A stretch of DNA of 50,754 bases, from the NCBI GenBank assembly GCA_937901915.1, contig CALGUD010000071.1, positions 1 to 50,754 on the forward strand, in the 5' to 3' direction. Positions 8,293 through 16,829 of the stretch are shown piece by piece. Source of the stretch: an uncultured Flavobacteriaceae bacterium (GTDB lineage: Bacteria > Bacteroidota > Bacteroidia > Flavobacteriales > Flavobacteriaceae). The notes below the pieces were generated by a model. That model saw only the letters and a program-made list of their open reading frames with translations. It ran no database searches and was not told the origin of the DNA. Position 1 is the first letter of the stretch. Each line of letters opens with the position of its first letter. A program made the position numbers and the translations under genes.

Positions 8293-9387
8293 TTAAAACA
8301 ATTCCATCTGCCCATTGCTTGTCCTGTTTAGAAAAGCCTTTTGTTCTTCATACAAGAATGTATTAAGTGCAGGATAGGTTTTTTCTTTAAAATATTTATG
8401 CCTGGCAATTTTTATAAGGCTATGTATTTGTTCGGCAATTTTACCCTCACCGATTTTACGTACTCCAAAACGGCTGTCGTTCAGAGAGCCTCCATGGCAG
8501 GATTCAATTTGATGAAGCACTTTATCTGCCTTATCAGGCAACGCTTTTTTAATCCAGTCTGTAAATATTTGACCTATAGCCCCATTGAGCCTTACAATTG
8601 TAAAAGCAATGGACAAAGCACCATGATCTGCAGCTGCTTTTGCCAATGGTAAAATTTCATGACTGTTTATAGACGGGATTATAGGTGCCAGCATAACATT
8701 AACCGGAATGCCATTTTCAGATAATGTTTTAACCGTTTCAAGACGTTTTTTTATGGATGCAGTTCTGGGTTCAAGTATTCTTCGGGTATCTTCGGATAAA
8801 GAAGTAATAGATATGTTTACGCCCACAAGATTATCCTTAGCAAGTTCTTTTAAAACATCAAGGTCTTGGGTAATGTATGCATTTTTGGTTATCATAGCCA
8901 CAGGATGCTTATACTTTAAAAAAACTTCAAGGCATTTTCTTGTAATGCGGTATTTTTGCTCCGCCGGCTGGTAACAATCCGTATTGCCGGACATCACTAT
9001 GGTATGCGCTTTCCAGTTTTTACTTCTTAACTTCTCTTCCAGGAGTTTAGGAGCATCTTTTTTTACGAGTATTTTCCGCTCAAAGTCCAATCCCGCACTA
9101 TAGCCCCAATATTCATGCACATTCCGGGCATAACAATATATACAGCCATGCTCACAACCCTGATAAGCATTCATGGAATACATCATTCCCACATCCGGAC
9201 TATCCACCTTATTGACAATGGTTTTAGGGAAAACTTCTATGTATTCCGTTTTGTTTTTATCCGCCTCTTCTCCTTCCAGTCTGCAATACTCTAGGAAATC
9301 ATCACGCATTTCATGCGAAAGTGCTGAGAATTTGTTATGGGTGTTTAATTGAGCCCCACGTCCTTTTATGTAGGTTTTTGAACTCAT
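8293..9387 (-). CDS. PA0069-family radical SAM protein
   Basis: A 364-aa radical SAM enzyme. The [4Fe-4S] ligands are in CEHGCIYCYARNVHEYWG (CxxxCxxC, around residues 78-85). The core continues with IVMSGNTDCYQPAEQKYRITR and VSITSLSEDTRRILEPR, characteristic of the spore-photoproduct-lyase-like PA0069 family. The reaction catalysed by this non-spore family is not established. Convergent with the HD gene across the repeat mosaic. Confidence 0.9.
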   Translation of the reverse strand: MSSKTYIKGRGAQLNTHNKFSALSHEMRDDFLEYCRLEGEEADKNKTEYIEVFPKTIVNKVDSPDVGMMYSMNAYQGCEHGCIYCYARNVHEYWGYSAGLDFERKILVKKDAPKLLEEKLRSKNWKAHTIVMSGNTDCYQPAEQKYRITRKCLEVFLKYKHPVAMITKNAYITQDLDVLKELAKDNLVGVNISITSLSEDTRRILEPRTASIKKRLETVKTLSENGIPVNVMLAPIIPSINSHEILPLAKAAADHGALSIAFTIVRLNGAIGQIFTDWIKKALPDKADKVLHQIESCHGGSLNDSRFGVRKIGEGKIAEQIHSLIKIARHKYFKEKTYPALNTFLYEEQKAFLNRTSNGQMELF

Positions 9388-9726
9388 TTTTCGCTAAAAT
9401 AAAGGGTTATTTAATACATAATCTTTCCCTTAAAGTTAGAAAATAATTAAGGGAAGAAATGTTAAAACAAAAAAGGGTTATGAACAACTTGGATTTTCAT
9501 GAATTCCATTTTTTTATTTGCCTGAAAAATGAAATATCTTCTTTGTAAATAATTCCACTTTCAACATTAAAATTTATTTGTAAGAAAAATATTAACAGAA
9601 AATTTTGTCCTTTATAATTATATTTTATTTTAAAAGTATATTAAACACAATATATACACAAACAATACACAAATTATACACAGTGAGAAAATATTCTCTA
9701 AATATTCAAAAATATGTTGATTTTTC
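9388..9726. other. Long AT-rich intergenic region
   Basis: Between the radical SAM start and the promoter at 9727 there is no open frame with coding character and no strong hairpin. The region is very AT-rich, with runs such as ACACAATATATACACA. It probably holds the minus-strand promoter of the radical SAM gene; I could not pick out a convincing TAnnTTTG box for it. Confidence 0.4.
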
Positions 9727-9757
9727 TTTCAATTTAATATTTAAATTTTTATGTTTG
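9727..9757 (+). promoter_or_regulatory. Promoter of the secreted mini-protein gene
   Basis: TTTC at 9727-9730, 19 bases, then TATGTTTG at 9750-9757. The -7 box is a perfect TAnnTTTG and the spacing is the canonical 19, with one mismatch in the -33 TTTG. The predicted start is near 9763, giving a leader of about 40 bases. Confidence 0.6.
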
Positions 9758-9805
9758 AGGCGGATATCCAATTAACTTATTTATTAATCTTAAATTTATT
9801 AACTA

Positions 9806-10006
9806 ATGAAAAAAGTATTTGGAACTTTTATGGTAGTATTATTTTTTAGTGCCAGCTTACACGCTAAAGCGTTTGAAGAGCGTCAGGCAGGACATGTAGA
9901 TTGTTATGCCCTGGCAACTTTAGCTGAAGAAGCCTGTGGAGGGGATAATTACGATGTATTTTCCACAGTATTTGACTCTTGTTATGCTCAGCAAAACGGG
10001 GACTAA
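9806..10006 (+). CDS. Small secreted Cys-containing protein, unknown
   Basis: A 66-aa protein with a clean Sec signal peptide (MKKVFGTFMVVLFFSASLHA, likely cut after Ala20), leaving about 46 acidic residues with three cysteines (C33, C44, C59), a Gly-Gly at 45-46 and an Asn/Gly/Asp end. I do not recognise it. It has its own good promoter, and a hairpin separates it from the first GLPGLI gene, so it may be transcribed both alone and with that gene. It could be a secreted peptide handled by the downstream GLPGLI/outer-membrane proteins. That is inference from position only. Confidence 0.65.
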   Translation: MKKVFGTFMVVLFFSASLHAKAFEERQAGHVDCYALATLAEEACGGDNYDVFSTVFDSCYAQQNGD

Positions 10007-10018
10007 TTAAAACCCTGT

Positions 10019-10058
10019 AAGATGTTGAATAGTTTAAGAATTCTTTATTCAGCATCTT
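10019..10058 (+). terminator. Hairpin between mini-protein and GLPGLI genes
   Basis: AAGATGTTGAATA (10019-10031) pairs with TATTCAGCATCTT (10046-10058): 13 pairs including one G-T wobble, with a 14-base loop. Only ACTTTAAAAATTT follows, so it is a weak or partial terminator, or an mRNA-stabilising hairpin that could make the upstream mini-protein transcript more abundant than the downstream one. Confidence 0.5.
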
Positions 10059-10091
10059 ACTTTAAAAATTTACCAATTAAAATTATACCAA

Positions 10092-10832
10092 ATGAAATAT
10101 ATACACATTTTGTGTTTTGTTGTTGTTTTAATGCTCACTTTTAACTGTTTTTCGCAGTTAAACGGCAAGGCAACCTATTCCGTAATATCAAATATAAACA
10201 CTGAGGATATAAAGGACCAAACCGCAAGGGAGTTAATGGAAGGTGTAAATAAGGAAATCTCGAAGCTTGAGTTTACTTTAACCTTCAACACACATGGTTC
10301 TCTATTCGAAGTTAATAAAATATTAGAAGCAGATAATGCAAACCCTTATCATAGAAAAATTGCTCTTGCTTCATGTAAAGGAAATGATGTTTGGCACTAT
10401 TCAAAAGAGGAAGACCTGCGTATCTGTAAACTGAATATGTTTGACCAGGAATTCACTATAATAAGTAAACCTGATGAACTAAGATGGACCATGGAAAAGG
10501 AGTCAAAAATGACAGGTAAACACAAATCTTATAAAGCCACTACAATTATAAAAGTCGTAGGATCTAAAGGATTAAGTGAAAGGCAGGTTATAGCCTGGTA
10601 TACTCCGGAAATACCTGTTAATTATGGACCTTTGGGCTTTCAAAATTTACCTGGGTTAATTATGGAACTTCATATGGATAAAGTTATTTATCAATTAAAA
10701 TCCGTCAAATTTTCAGAAGATGAGCCAAAGATTGACTTGCCATTATTGAAAAACAGTATTTCCCAGGAAGAATTTTATGCTATTGCAGATAAAAGAATAG
10801 CCCGGTTTAGAAAAGACCAGGGCCGGGAATAA
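10092..10832 (+). CDS. GLPGLI family secreted protein
   Basis: A 246-aa exported protein with an N-terminal signal peptide (IHILCFVVVLMLTFNCFS). It carries the family hallmark at residues 180-193, YGPLGFQNLPGLIMEL, preceded by VIAWYTPEIPVNYGP. This is the TIGR01200 GLPGLI pattern with N in place of the first G. The biochemical function of the family is unknown; members often sit beside TonB-receptor-like proteins, as here. A paralogue lies at 11205-11942 and a decayed one in between. Confidence 0.88.
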   Translation: MKYIHILCFVVVLMLTFNCFSQLNGKATYSVISNINTEDIKDQTARELMEGVNKEISKLEFTLTFNTHGSLFEVNKILEADNANPYHRKIALASCKGNDVWHYSKEEDLRICKLNMFDQEFTIISKPDELRWTMEKESKMTGKHKSYKATTIIKVVGSKGLSERQVIAWYTPEIPVNYGPLGFQNLPGLIMELHMDKVIYQLKSVKFSEDEPKIDLPLLKNSISQEEFYAIADKRIARFRKDQGRE

Positions 10833-10880
10833 CTAAGAAATATTATTCTTACTTAACATTGTTTCGGAAAATTGGGTTTT

Positions 10881-11183
10881 ATGAAATTTTCCATATCTGA
10901 AGCTTATTCTAAAGAGAGGAATATAGCTGATATTGAAATAAACACTTCTGAAGTTTTATTCCTGAACAGCAGGTAGACTGCTTTGAGTTAGTATATGAAG
11001 TATTAATGGAAGTTAAAACTCAATGGATGTTGATAATGAGGGTGTAAATTTTGTGAATGACTTAATGGGTATATTTTATAGTAATGGGTGGTGCTAAAAT
11101 TAATTAATATAAATTAGTTGTCTAAAAAGAAAAGCCTGAAGCAATCGGAAGTATGAATTTTACAGGGTTAACGTTTTATACAG
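10881..11183 (+). pseudogene. Decayed GLPGLI gene remnant
   Basis: This gap between the two GLPGLI genes is not random. The frame at 10881-10976 reads MKFSISEAYSKERNIADIEI..., like the first strand after a GLPGLI signal peptide. A second frame from about 10960 reads EQQVDCFELVYEVLMEVKTQ. A third at 11023-11097 reads MDVDNEGVNFVNDLMGIFYS, very like the mid-part of GLPGLI proteins. After a stop, LSKKKSLKQSEV follows in a further frame. Several frameshifts and stops, with no signal peptide and no GLPGLI box, indicate an internal remnant of a third paralogue. Recognition is by eye. Confidence 0.5.
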
Positions 11184-11204
11184 CTTTATTTGATTAATAG
11201 AAAT

Positions 11205-11942
11205 ATGAGAAAAAAGTTATTAATAATATTGGCCTTATTTCTTAAGTTTGGCAGTTACGGACAAGTGAACAATGGTATTATTTCCTATAAATTGACTCTC
11301 CAGAAAGAAGAAAAAAAGAGCCATGAAGATTACAGGGTTCAAAAAATACTTGATGGAATGGGTAAAGCAACACAGTTCATGACATTTACATTAATGTTTA
11401 ACGAGAAACAATCAGCTTTTTTTGAAGACAGGAAGTTGTTTCGCTCCGAGGAGGAAGAACTTATGAATAAAGTTGCCAAAATGGCTTTTGGAGTTTCAAG
11501 TAATTATTATGTTGATTTGAATAAACAACAAACTGTGCGTAATATTGATTTTTCAGGAAAAATATATAATGTAATATATGATATAGATAGTTTGGATTGG
11601 GACATTACCGATGAACAACAGAAAATCCTAAACTTTATGTGTTACAAGGCAAACGTAAGTATTCCTTATACTAACAGAAATAACCAGCAGGCATATAAAA
11701 ATATTATTGCATGGTTTGCCCCGGAAATCCCCTCAACTTTTGGGCCGATACATTACAATGGTCTACCCGGTTTGATTTTAATGTTAGAAATAAATGAAAA
11801 AGTTACCCTCTATGCATCTGAAATTTCTCTAAACTTAACAGAGGGGATATCTCTTCCAAAACCCGAAGAAGGAAAATATATCTCAGAAAAAGAGTTTGAA
11901 GAAATTACGAAGGAAGCCAACACTAATTTTTTTAATGATTAA
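11205..11942 (+). CDS. GLPGLI family secreted protein (second copy)
   Basis: A 245-aa exported protein with signal peptide MRKKLLIILALFLKFGSYGQ. The exact family box GPIHYNGLPGLILMLE lies in the second half, preceded by IAWFAPEIPSTFGP. I prefer ATG 11205 over the in-frame TTG 15 bases upstream because it places the Lys/Arg n-region of the signal peptide at the start. It aligns with the first copy over the entire length but is strongly diverged, so the duplication is old. Function unknown. Confidence 0.87.
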   Translation: MRKKLLIILALFLKFGSYGQVNNGIISYKLTLQKEEKKSHEDYRVQKILDGMGKATQFMTFTLMFNEKQSAFFEDRKLFRSEEEELMNKVAKMAFGVSSNYYVDLNKQQTVRNIDFSGKIYNVIYDIDSLDWDITDEQQKILNFMCYKANVSIPYTNRNNQQAYKNIIAWFAPEIPSTFGPIHYNGLPGLILMLEINEKVTLYASEISLNLTEGISLPKPEEGKYISEKEFEEITKEANTNFFND

Positions 11943-11973
11943 TCAGGGATTGCTCTGCAACGTTAATTATGCA

Positions 11974-12192
11974 ATGAAAATTTATTTTCACCTATTTTTA
12001 TTTGCTTTATTACATGCAGATATATACAGAATTGGAGTCATTATATAAATTATCCTAATGTAAAAATTAACGCACCCAATTAAATTTTATACCTGTTTAG
12101 AAGCAAATGATATATATAGTTAAATTATAGATCAAAAGATGTATTCTGTAATATAAATTACCCGGTTCAGATAACGAAACCTGGTTAATTAC
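11974..12192 (+). pseudogene. Possible further GLPGLI remnant
   Basis: Weak case. A 24-codon frame at 11974-12048 reads MKIYFHLFLFALLHADIYRI and looks like a signal peptide start, then stops. Near 12178-12192 the bases ACCTGGTTAATTA match, with one base missing, the ACCTGGGTTAATTA that encodes PGLI in the intact gene at 10092. Everything between is AT-rich and closed in all frames. It may be an extensively decayed fourth copy, or chance. The rest of 11943-12282 shows nothing else. Confidence 0.25.
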
Positions 12193-12282
12193 AATATAAA
12201 TTCAATGATGTTTGAGGGTAAAAAAAATGATTTCTCTCAATTACACTAATTAATATTACACATAAACAGGCAATTAAAAACT

Positions 12283-14973
12283 GTGATAAAATCAAGTAAG
12301 TTTTTTTTAATAATTATTGGTTTTCTTTCCATGAATTTAATCTTTGGGCAGGAAATTATACTTTCCGGAAAGGTAAATGACAGCCTTGCCCCGTTACCCA
12401 ATGCCAATATTCTCGCAAAACCTATATCAGACAACGTGCAAATGACCTTTGCCATCAGCAAAGCTGATGGTACCTATTCCTTAAAATTACAACAAGACGC
12501 TACCTATGAGGTAAGTGTTAGTTACCTGGGGTATCAACCACAACATTTTACCTTTTCCACTACTAATGAGAATAAAGGAAAAAACTTTGTGCTGAAACCT
12601 GCCACCAACGAACTGGATGAGGTGGTTATAAATTATAAAATTCCCCTGATAGTAAAACAAGATACCCTTATTTATGATGTAGAAAGCTTTGCAGATGGTG
12701 GTGAACGCAAATTACGTGATTTATTGAAAAATTTACCCGGTGTGGAAGTAGACAGGGAAGGCAATGTAAAAGTACAGGGCAAAAAAGTAACCAGGGTTTT
12801 AGTTGAAAACAAAACATTTTTTACCGGCGACAGCAAGCTGGCGGTGAATAATATTCCTTCTGATGCTGTTAATAAAGTTGAGATCCTGGATAATTACAAT
12901 GAAATACCTTTTCTAAAAGGGTTGCAGGATAGCGATGAAATGGCTATGAATGTGAAGCTAAAAGAGGATAAGAAAAAATTTATTTTTGGAGATATAGAAG
13001 CTGGTTACGGCTATGGTAATGACGATCACTATCTCATTCACCCCAATATTTTCTATTACAGTCCAAAAACCAATGTGAACTTCATTGGTGATATAAACAA
13101 TATTGGAATAAAGAGTTTTACTTTCCGGGATTATATAGATTTTGAAGGAGGATTTGGGAAGTTAATGGAAGATACCGGCTCCTACACCACTATGTACAAT
13201 GATGATTTTTCCCGGTATTTAATCAATAATGATTTTAAGGCCAACATAAACCGGTTTGGAGCTTTTAACATTAGGCAAAGCATAAACAGTAAAACTGATG
13301 TAAATGCATATGTGATAGCCACCAACACCGATACGGAAACCGAAACAAGAACGTTAAATGAATACGTGTCTGACAATCCGTTTATTGAAGAAAGAAACAG
13401 CACCGGATTTACTGGAAATCAGTTTATTCTCGGGAAAGTAACCCTGGATTATGAACCGGGCTATGACGAAGATCTATCATTAAACACATCATTTAAAATA
13501 ACGGATAATCAAAATACCGGACTCATAACCACAGGGAACCCTTTTCAGGATAATGAAATACGTAACCTTGCAAGTACCACAGGTTTAAACCTTAAACAAG
13601 ATGTAGCTTACAGCCGGAGGTTTGATGAAAAACACACGGGAACTGTGGAATCTGCATTCAATTATATGAAAGATAAACCCCGGTTTAACTGGCTTACAAA
13701 CCAACAGATTTTACAAGGGATTATTCCTCTTCAGGATGATGCTTTTTATAATATTCTTCAAAGTAAGGAAAACGAACGCCTCTCTTTTAATGCAACTTTA
13801 AAAGATTATTGGGTGCTGAATAGTTTTAATCATATTTATATCTCCGTAGGTGCTAATTTACTGCTAAACAAATTGTATTCGGAAGACCTGCAATTACTGC
13901 CAGGCGGAGAAGAGAATAATTTCTCCTCATCTGGTTTTGGTAATGATTTTACATACAATTTTACAGATGTCTTCGCCGGACTGGAATATAAGTTCCAGAC
14001 AGGGAAATTTATTTTTAAGCCCGCTTTATTTTATCATTTTTACAATTGGCAAACCCGGCAGTTGTTAGAAAAGGAAAATAATTTTAAAACGCTGTTACTA
14101 CCACAATTTTCAATAAAAGCAGACCTTAAAAGTAGCGAAAAAATTAATTTTGATTATAGTTTAAATGCCCGGTTTCCTTCTGTAATCCAATTGGCAAATA
14201 ATTTTATGCTACAAAACTTCAGCAGCGTTTACAGGGGCAATGCTAATCTGGAAAACACATTGTACCACAGCCTTGGGTTAACCTATTATAAATTCAGCCT
14301 GTATAATAATTTTTTAGTGAATGCCAGGGTACGTTATCACCAGAGAGTTAAAAACATTAAGTCGGCTACAGAATTAACCGGGATAGAGCAATTTAGCACC
14401 CTCATGATGCTAAATAATCCTGAAAATATTTTCAATTCTGAGTTCGGAATAAGTAAAAAAATAAACACTTTAAAATACAATTTCCAAACTAGTTTTAATT
14501 ACAACGATTTTTATCAGATTGTAAATAATAGTACCCAGAAAAATATATCAAAACAAACTTCCCTTACCGCAAGTATACATACATATTTTAATAAAAAATG
14601 GCCGGATTTTGAATTCGGATATACCAAAGAATTTAATAATTATAAAACCCCGGGAATAACTTCAAATTTTGAAAATGATGAGTTGTTTGCCGAAATGGAA
14701 TATATTTTTTTCAGGGATTTTGTTCTAAAAGCAGATTACAGGCGTTCTGATTACAAAAATCAATCCGCCCATATTGAAACGGTGTTTGACGTAGCCAATG
14801 CATCATTATTTTATCAAAAAGAAGACAGTCCGTGGGGATTTGAAATAAGCGTTAATAATATTTTTGATGTAAGATATAAGCAACAAAATTCATTCTCAGA
14901 TTTTTTAATTTCCGATCAGCGAATATTTATATTGCCAAGAATACTTATGTTTAAAGTATCGTATAAACTCTGA
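12283..14973 (+). CDS. TonB-receptor-like outer-membrane protein with CarboxypepD_reg domain
   Basis: An 896-aa exported protein. It has a signal peptide ending near FGQ (residue 23), a carboxypeptidase-regulatory-like beta-sandwich at about 25-110 (LSGKVNDSLAPLPNANILAK ... VSYLGYQPQHF), a plug-like segment at about 115-230 (RKLRDLLKNLPGVEVDREGN, DAVNKVEILDNYNEIPFLKG), then an outer-membrane beta-barrel of many amphipathic strands. It resembles the 'outer membrane beta-barrel / carboxypeptidase-like' proteins paired with GLPGLI genes, not classic SusC. The start codon is GTG at 12283, which alone keeps the complete signal peptide. The substrate is unknown. Confidence 0.85.
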   Translation: MIKSSKFFLIIIGFLSMNLIFGQEIILSGKVNDSLAPLPNANILAKPISDNVQMTFAISKADGTYSLKLQQDATYEVSVSYLGYQPQHFTFSTTNENKGKNFVLKPATNELDEVVINYKIPLIVKQDTLIYDVESFADGGERKLRDLLKNLPGVEVDREGNVKVQGKKVTRVLVENKTFFTGDSKLAVNNIPSDAVNKVEILDNYNEIPFLKGLQDSDEMAMNVKLKEDKKKFIFGDIEAGYGYGNDDHYLIHPNIFYYSPKTNVNFIGDINNIGIKSFTFRDYIDFEGGFGKLMEDTGSYTTMYNDDFSRYLINNDFKANINRFGAFNIRQSINSKTDVNAYVIATNTDTETETRTLNEYVSDNPFIEERNSTGFTGNQFILGKVTLDYEPGYDEDLSLNTSFKITDNQNTGLITTGNPFQDNEIRNLASTTGLNLKQDVAYSRRFDEKHTGTVESAFNYMKDKPRFNWLTNQQILQGIIPLQDDAFYNILQSKENERLSFNATLKDYWVLNSFNHIYISVGANLLLNKLYSEDLQLLPGGEENNFSSSGFGNDFTYNFTDVFAGLEYKFQTGKFIFKPALFYHFYNWQTRQLLEKENNFKTLLLPQFSIKADLKSSEKINFDYSLNARFPSVIQLANNFMLQNFSSVYRGNANLENTLYHSLGLTYYKFSLYNNFLVNARVRYHQRVKNIKSATELTGIEQFSTLMMLNNPENIFNSEFGISKKINTLKYNFQTSFNYNDFYQIVNNSTQKNISKQTSLTASIHTYFNKKWPDFEFGYTKEFNNYKTPGITSNFENDELFAEMEYIFFRDFVLKADYRRSDYKNQSAHIETVFDVANASLFYQKEDSPWGFEISVNNIFDVRYKQQNSFSDFLISDQRIFILPRILMFKVSYKL

Positions 14974-15750
14974 TTATTTACCAGGAAATTCTGCTTTTCT
15001 TTTCTCTAAAAAGGCAGAAGTACCTTCTTTAAAATCATCTGTTCCAAAACATTCTCCGAAAGCATCAACTTCCTGTTGAAATCCTTCTTTTTTAAACCCG
15101 GAATTAACAGCTTTTATGGCAGCAGCAATAGCAAGGGGGGAGTTATTGATTATTTTTTGAGCGATTTTTTTACAGAATGGAATTAATTGCTCCTGTGCAA
15201 CCATATGGTTTATTAATCCCCAGGCCATGGCTTGCTCAGTGCCTATCATTCCCCCGGTTAAAATCATCTCTAAAGCTCGCCCTTTGCCCACTAACTGGGG
15301 CAATCTTTGTGTTCCGCCATAGCCGGGAATCAAACCCAAAGATACTTCTGGTAACCCCATTCGTGCATTATCGGAGGCGACCCTTAAATGACATGCCATA
15401 GCCAGCTCTAATCCACCTCCCAAAGCAAAACCATTCATGGCTGCAATAACAGGTTTTGATAAGTTTTCAATATAATTAAACAGTAATTCCTGGCCTTCTG
15501 AAGCCAGGTTTTTACCCTCATCCACGGAAAAATTAGAAAATTCTGCAATATCTGCTCCGGCTACAAAAGCTTTTTCTTCACTGCCGGTTATGATAATAAC
15601 CCTTACATCATCATCATGATCGAGGGATTTAATAGCTTCATGAAGTTCCTCAATCGTTTTTTTATTAAGGGCATTGAGTTTTGACGGCCGGTTAATGGTT
15701 ATAACAGCGATGCTGTTTTGCTGATCCAAAAGAATATTTTCAAAAGGCAT
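14974..15750 (-). CDS. Enoyl-CoA hydratase/isomerase family protein
   Basis: A 258-aa crotonase-fold enzyme. Oxyanion-hole regions are AFVAGADIAEF (around 62-72) and GFALGGGLELAMACHL (around 104-118). The two catalytic glutamates of true hydratases are both present, in LPEVSLGLIPGYGGTQRL and about 20 residues later in RALEMILTG. It probably hydrates short-chain enoyl-CoA (beta-oxidation or crotonyl-CoA); the exact chain-length preference cannot be read. Convergent with the outer-membrane protein gene, with stops adjacent. Confidence 0.9.
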   Translation of the reverse strand: MPFENILLDQQNSIAVITINRPSKLNALNKKTIEELHEAIKSLDHDDDVRVIIITGSEEKAFVAGADIAEFSNFSVDEGKNLASEGQELLFNYIENLSKPVIAAMNGFALGGGLELAMACHLRVASDNARMGLPEVSLGLIPGYGGTQRLPQLVGKGRALEMILTGGMIGTEQAMAWGLINHMVAQEQLIPFCKKIAQKIINNSPLAIAAAIKAVNSGFKKEGFQQEVDAFGECFGTDDFKEGTSAFLEKRKAEFPGK

Positions 15751-15788
15751 ATTATTTGTTATTTGGTATTAAGTTAAAACTTATCCGA

Positions 15789-16757
15789 TTAATAACCAAC
15801 CTTGCTCCGTACTCTTTTTAAAACCTCCGAAGCAATTTTCCTGGCTTTTTCGGCTCCTAAGGCTAAGGCAGCATCCACTTCATTTAAGTTTTCCAGGTAG
15901 TAGTGAAAACGTTCTCTTGGGGATGCATATTTTTCAACGATAACCTCAAACAAAGCCTGTTTGGCATGTCCGTAACCATATCCGCCTTTCAGATAATTTT
16001 GGCGCATTTCTTTAACCTGGTCTGCGTTTGCAAGAATTTTATAAAGATTAAATACATTACAGCTGTCAGGATTTTTAGGCTCTTCCAGAGGTGTGCTATC
16101 TGTTTCAATACTCATTATCTGCTTCCGCAACTGTTTATCGGAAAGGAAAATATTGATAATATTATTTCTTGATTTACTCATTTTTTGCCCATTCGTTCCC
16201 GGAATGTACATGGTTTCTTCCTGGACTTTAGCTTCAGGCATTACAAAGGTGTCACCCATTTGATTATGAAAACGGGAAGCGGCATCGCGCGTCATTTCCA
16301 CGTGTTGTAACTGGTCTTTCCCAACAGGCACAATCTCGGCATCATACGCTAAAATATCTGCAGCCATGAGCATAGGGTATGTGAAAAGTCCGGCATTTAC
16401 ATCCTCAAGCCTGTCTGCTTTATCTTTAAAAGAATGTGCAAGGGTTAAACGCTGATACGGATAAAAACAACTTAAATACCATGAAAGTTCAGTCACTTCG
16501 GGCACATCGCTTTGCCTGTAAAAAACGGTTTTGTTTATATCCAAACCAAAAGCCAGCCATGTTATAGCGGTAGCATAGGTATTTTCCCGGAGTTGTTTTC
16601 CATCCTTTATCTGTGTAAGGGAATGCATATCTGCAATAAACAGAAAAGATTCGTTTTTAGGATCTTCTGCCATTTCTATGGCTGGTACAATTGCTCCTAA
16701 AATATTTCCCAGATGGGGAGTCCCTGTACTTTGTATTCCCGTAAGTATTCTTGCCAT
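15789..16757 (-). CDS. trpS: Tryptophan-tRNA ligase
   Basis: Class I aminoacyl-tRNA synthetase charging tRNA-Trp. It has the HIGH-equivalent TPHLGNILGAIVP at the N-terminus, the family stretch VPVGKDQLQHVEMTRD, and the KMSKS loop GQKMSKSRNNIIN. Length from the chosen start is 322 aa, normal for the family. I choose ATG 16757 (MARILTGIQSTGTPHLG), not the in-frame codon at 16778, because a consensus promoter box covers 16785-16778. Confidence 0.96.
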   Translation of the reverse strand: MARILTGIQSTGTPHLGNILGAIVPAIEMAEDPKNESFLFIADMHSLTQIKDGKQLRENTYATAITWLAFGLDINKTVFYRQSDVPEVTELSWYLSCFYPYQRLTLAHSFKDKADRLEDVNAGLFTYPMLMAADILAYDAEIVPVGKDQLQHVEMTRDAASRFHNQMGDTFVMPEAKVQEETMYIPGTNGQKMSKSRNNIINIFLSDKQLRKQIMSIETDSTPLEEPKNPDSCNVFNLYKILANADQVKEMRQNYLKGGYGYGHAKQALFEVIVEKYASPRERFHYYLENLNEVDAALALGAEKARKIASEVLKRVRSKVGY

Positions 16758-16777
16758 ATCATTTGTATCGAACAGCA

Positions 16778-16785
16778 CAAAGGTA
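16778..16785 (-). promoter_or_regulatory. -7 box of trpS
   Basis: Read on the minus strand this is TACCTTTG, an exact TAnnTTTG. Transcription would start near 16771, leaving a leader of about 14 bases to ATG 16757. It faces the plus-strand box at 16817-16824 across 31 bases. Confidence 0.55.
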
Positions 16786-16816
16786 AAATGTTTTATTAAA
16801 ATTTAGAACAAATGTT

Positions 16817-16824
16817 TACTTTTG
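16817..16824 (+). promoter_or_regulatory. -7 box of the second acyltransferase gene
   Basis: TACTTTTG lies just downstream of a possible ATG at 16812. If it is the promoter, transcription begins at about 16830, so the upstream ATG cannot be used and the message would be leaderless or nearly so. Confidence 0.4.
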
Positions 16825-16829
16825 AATGG

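Noticed and set aside
10833..10880. Stretch directly after the first GLPGLI stop as part of the decayed copy.
   Set aside because: No frame in it resembles a GLPGLI signal peptide, so the remnant was started at 10881.
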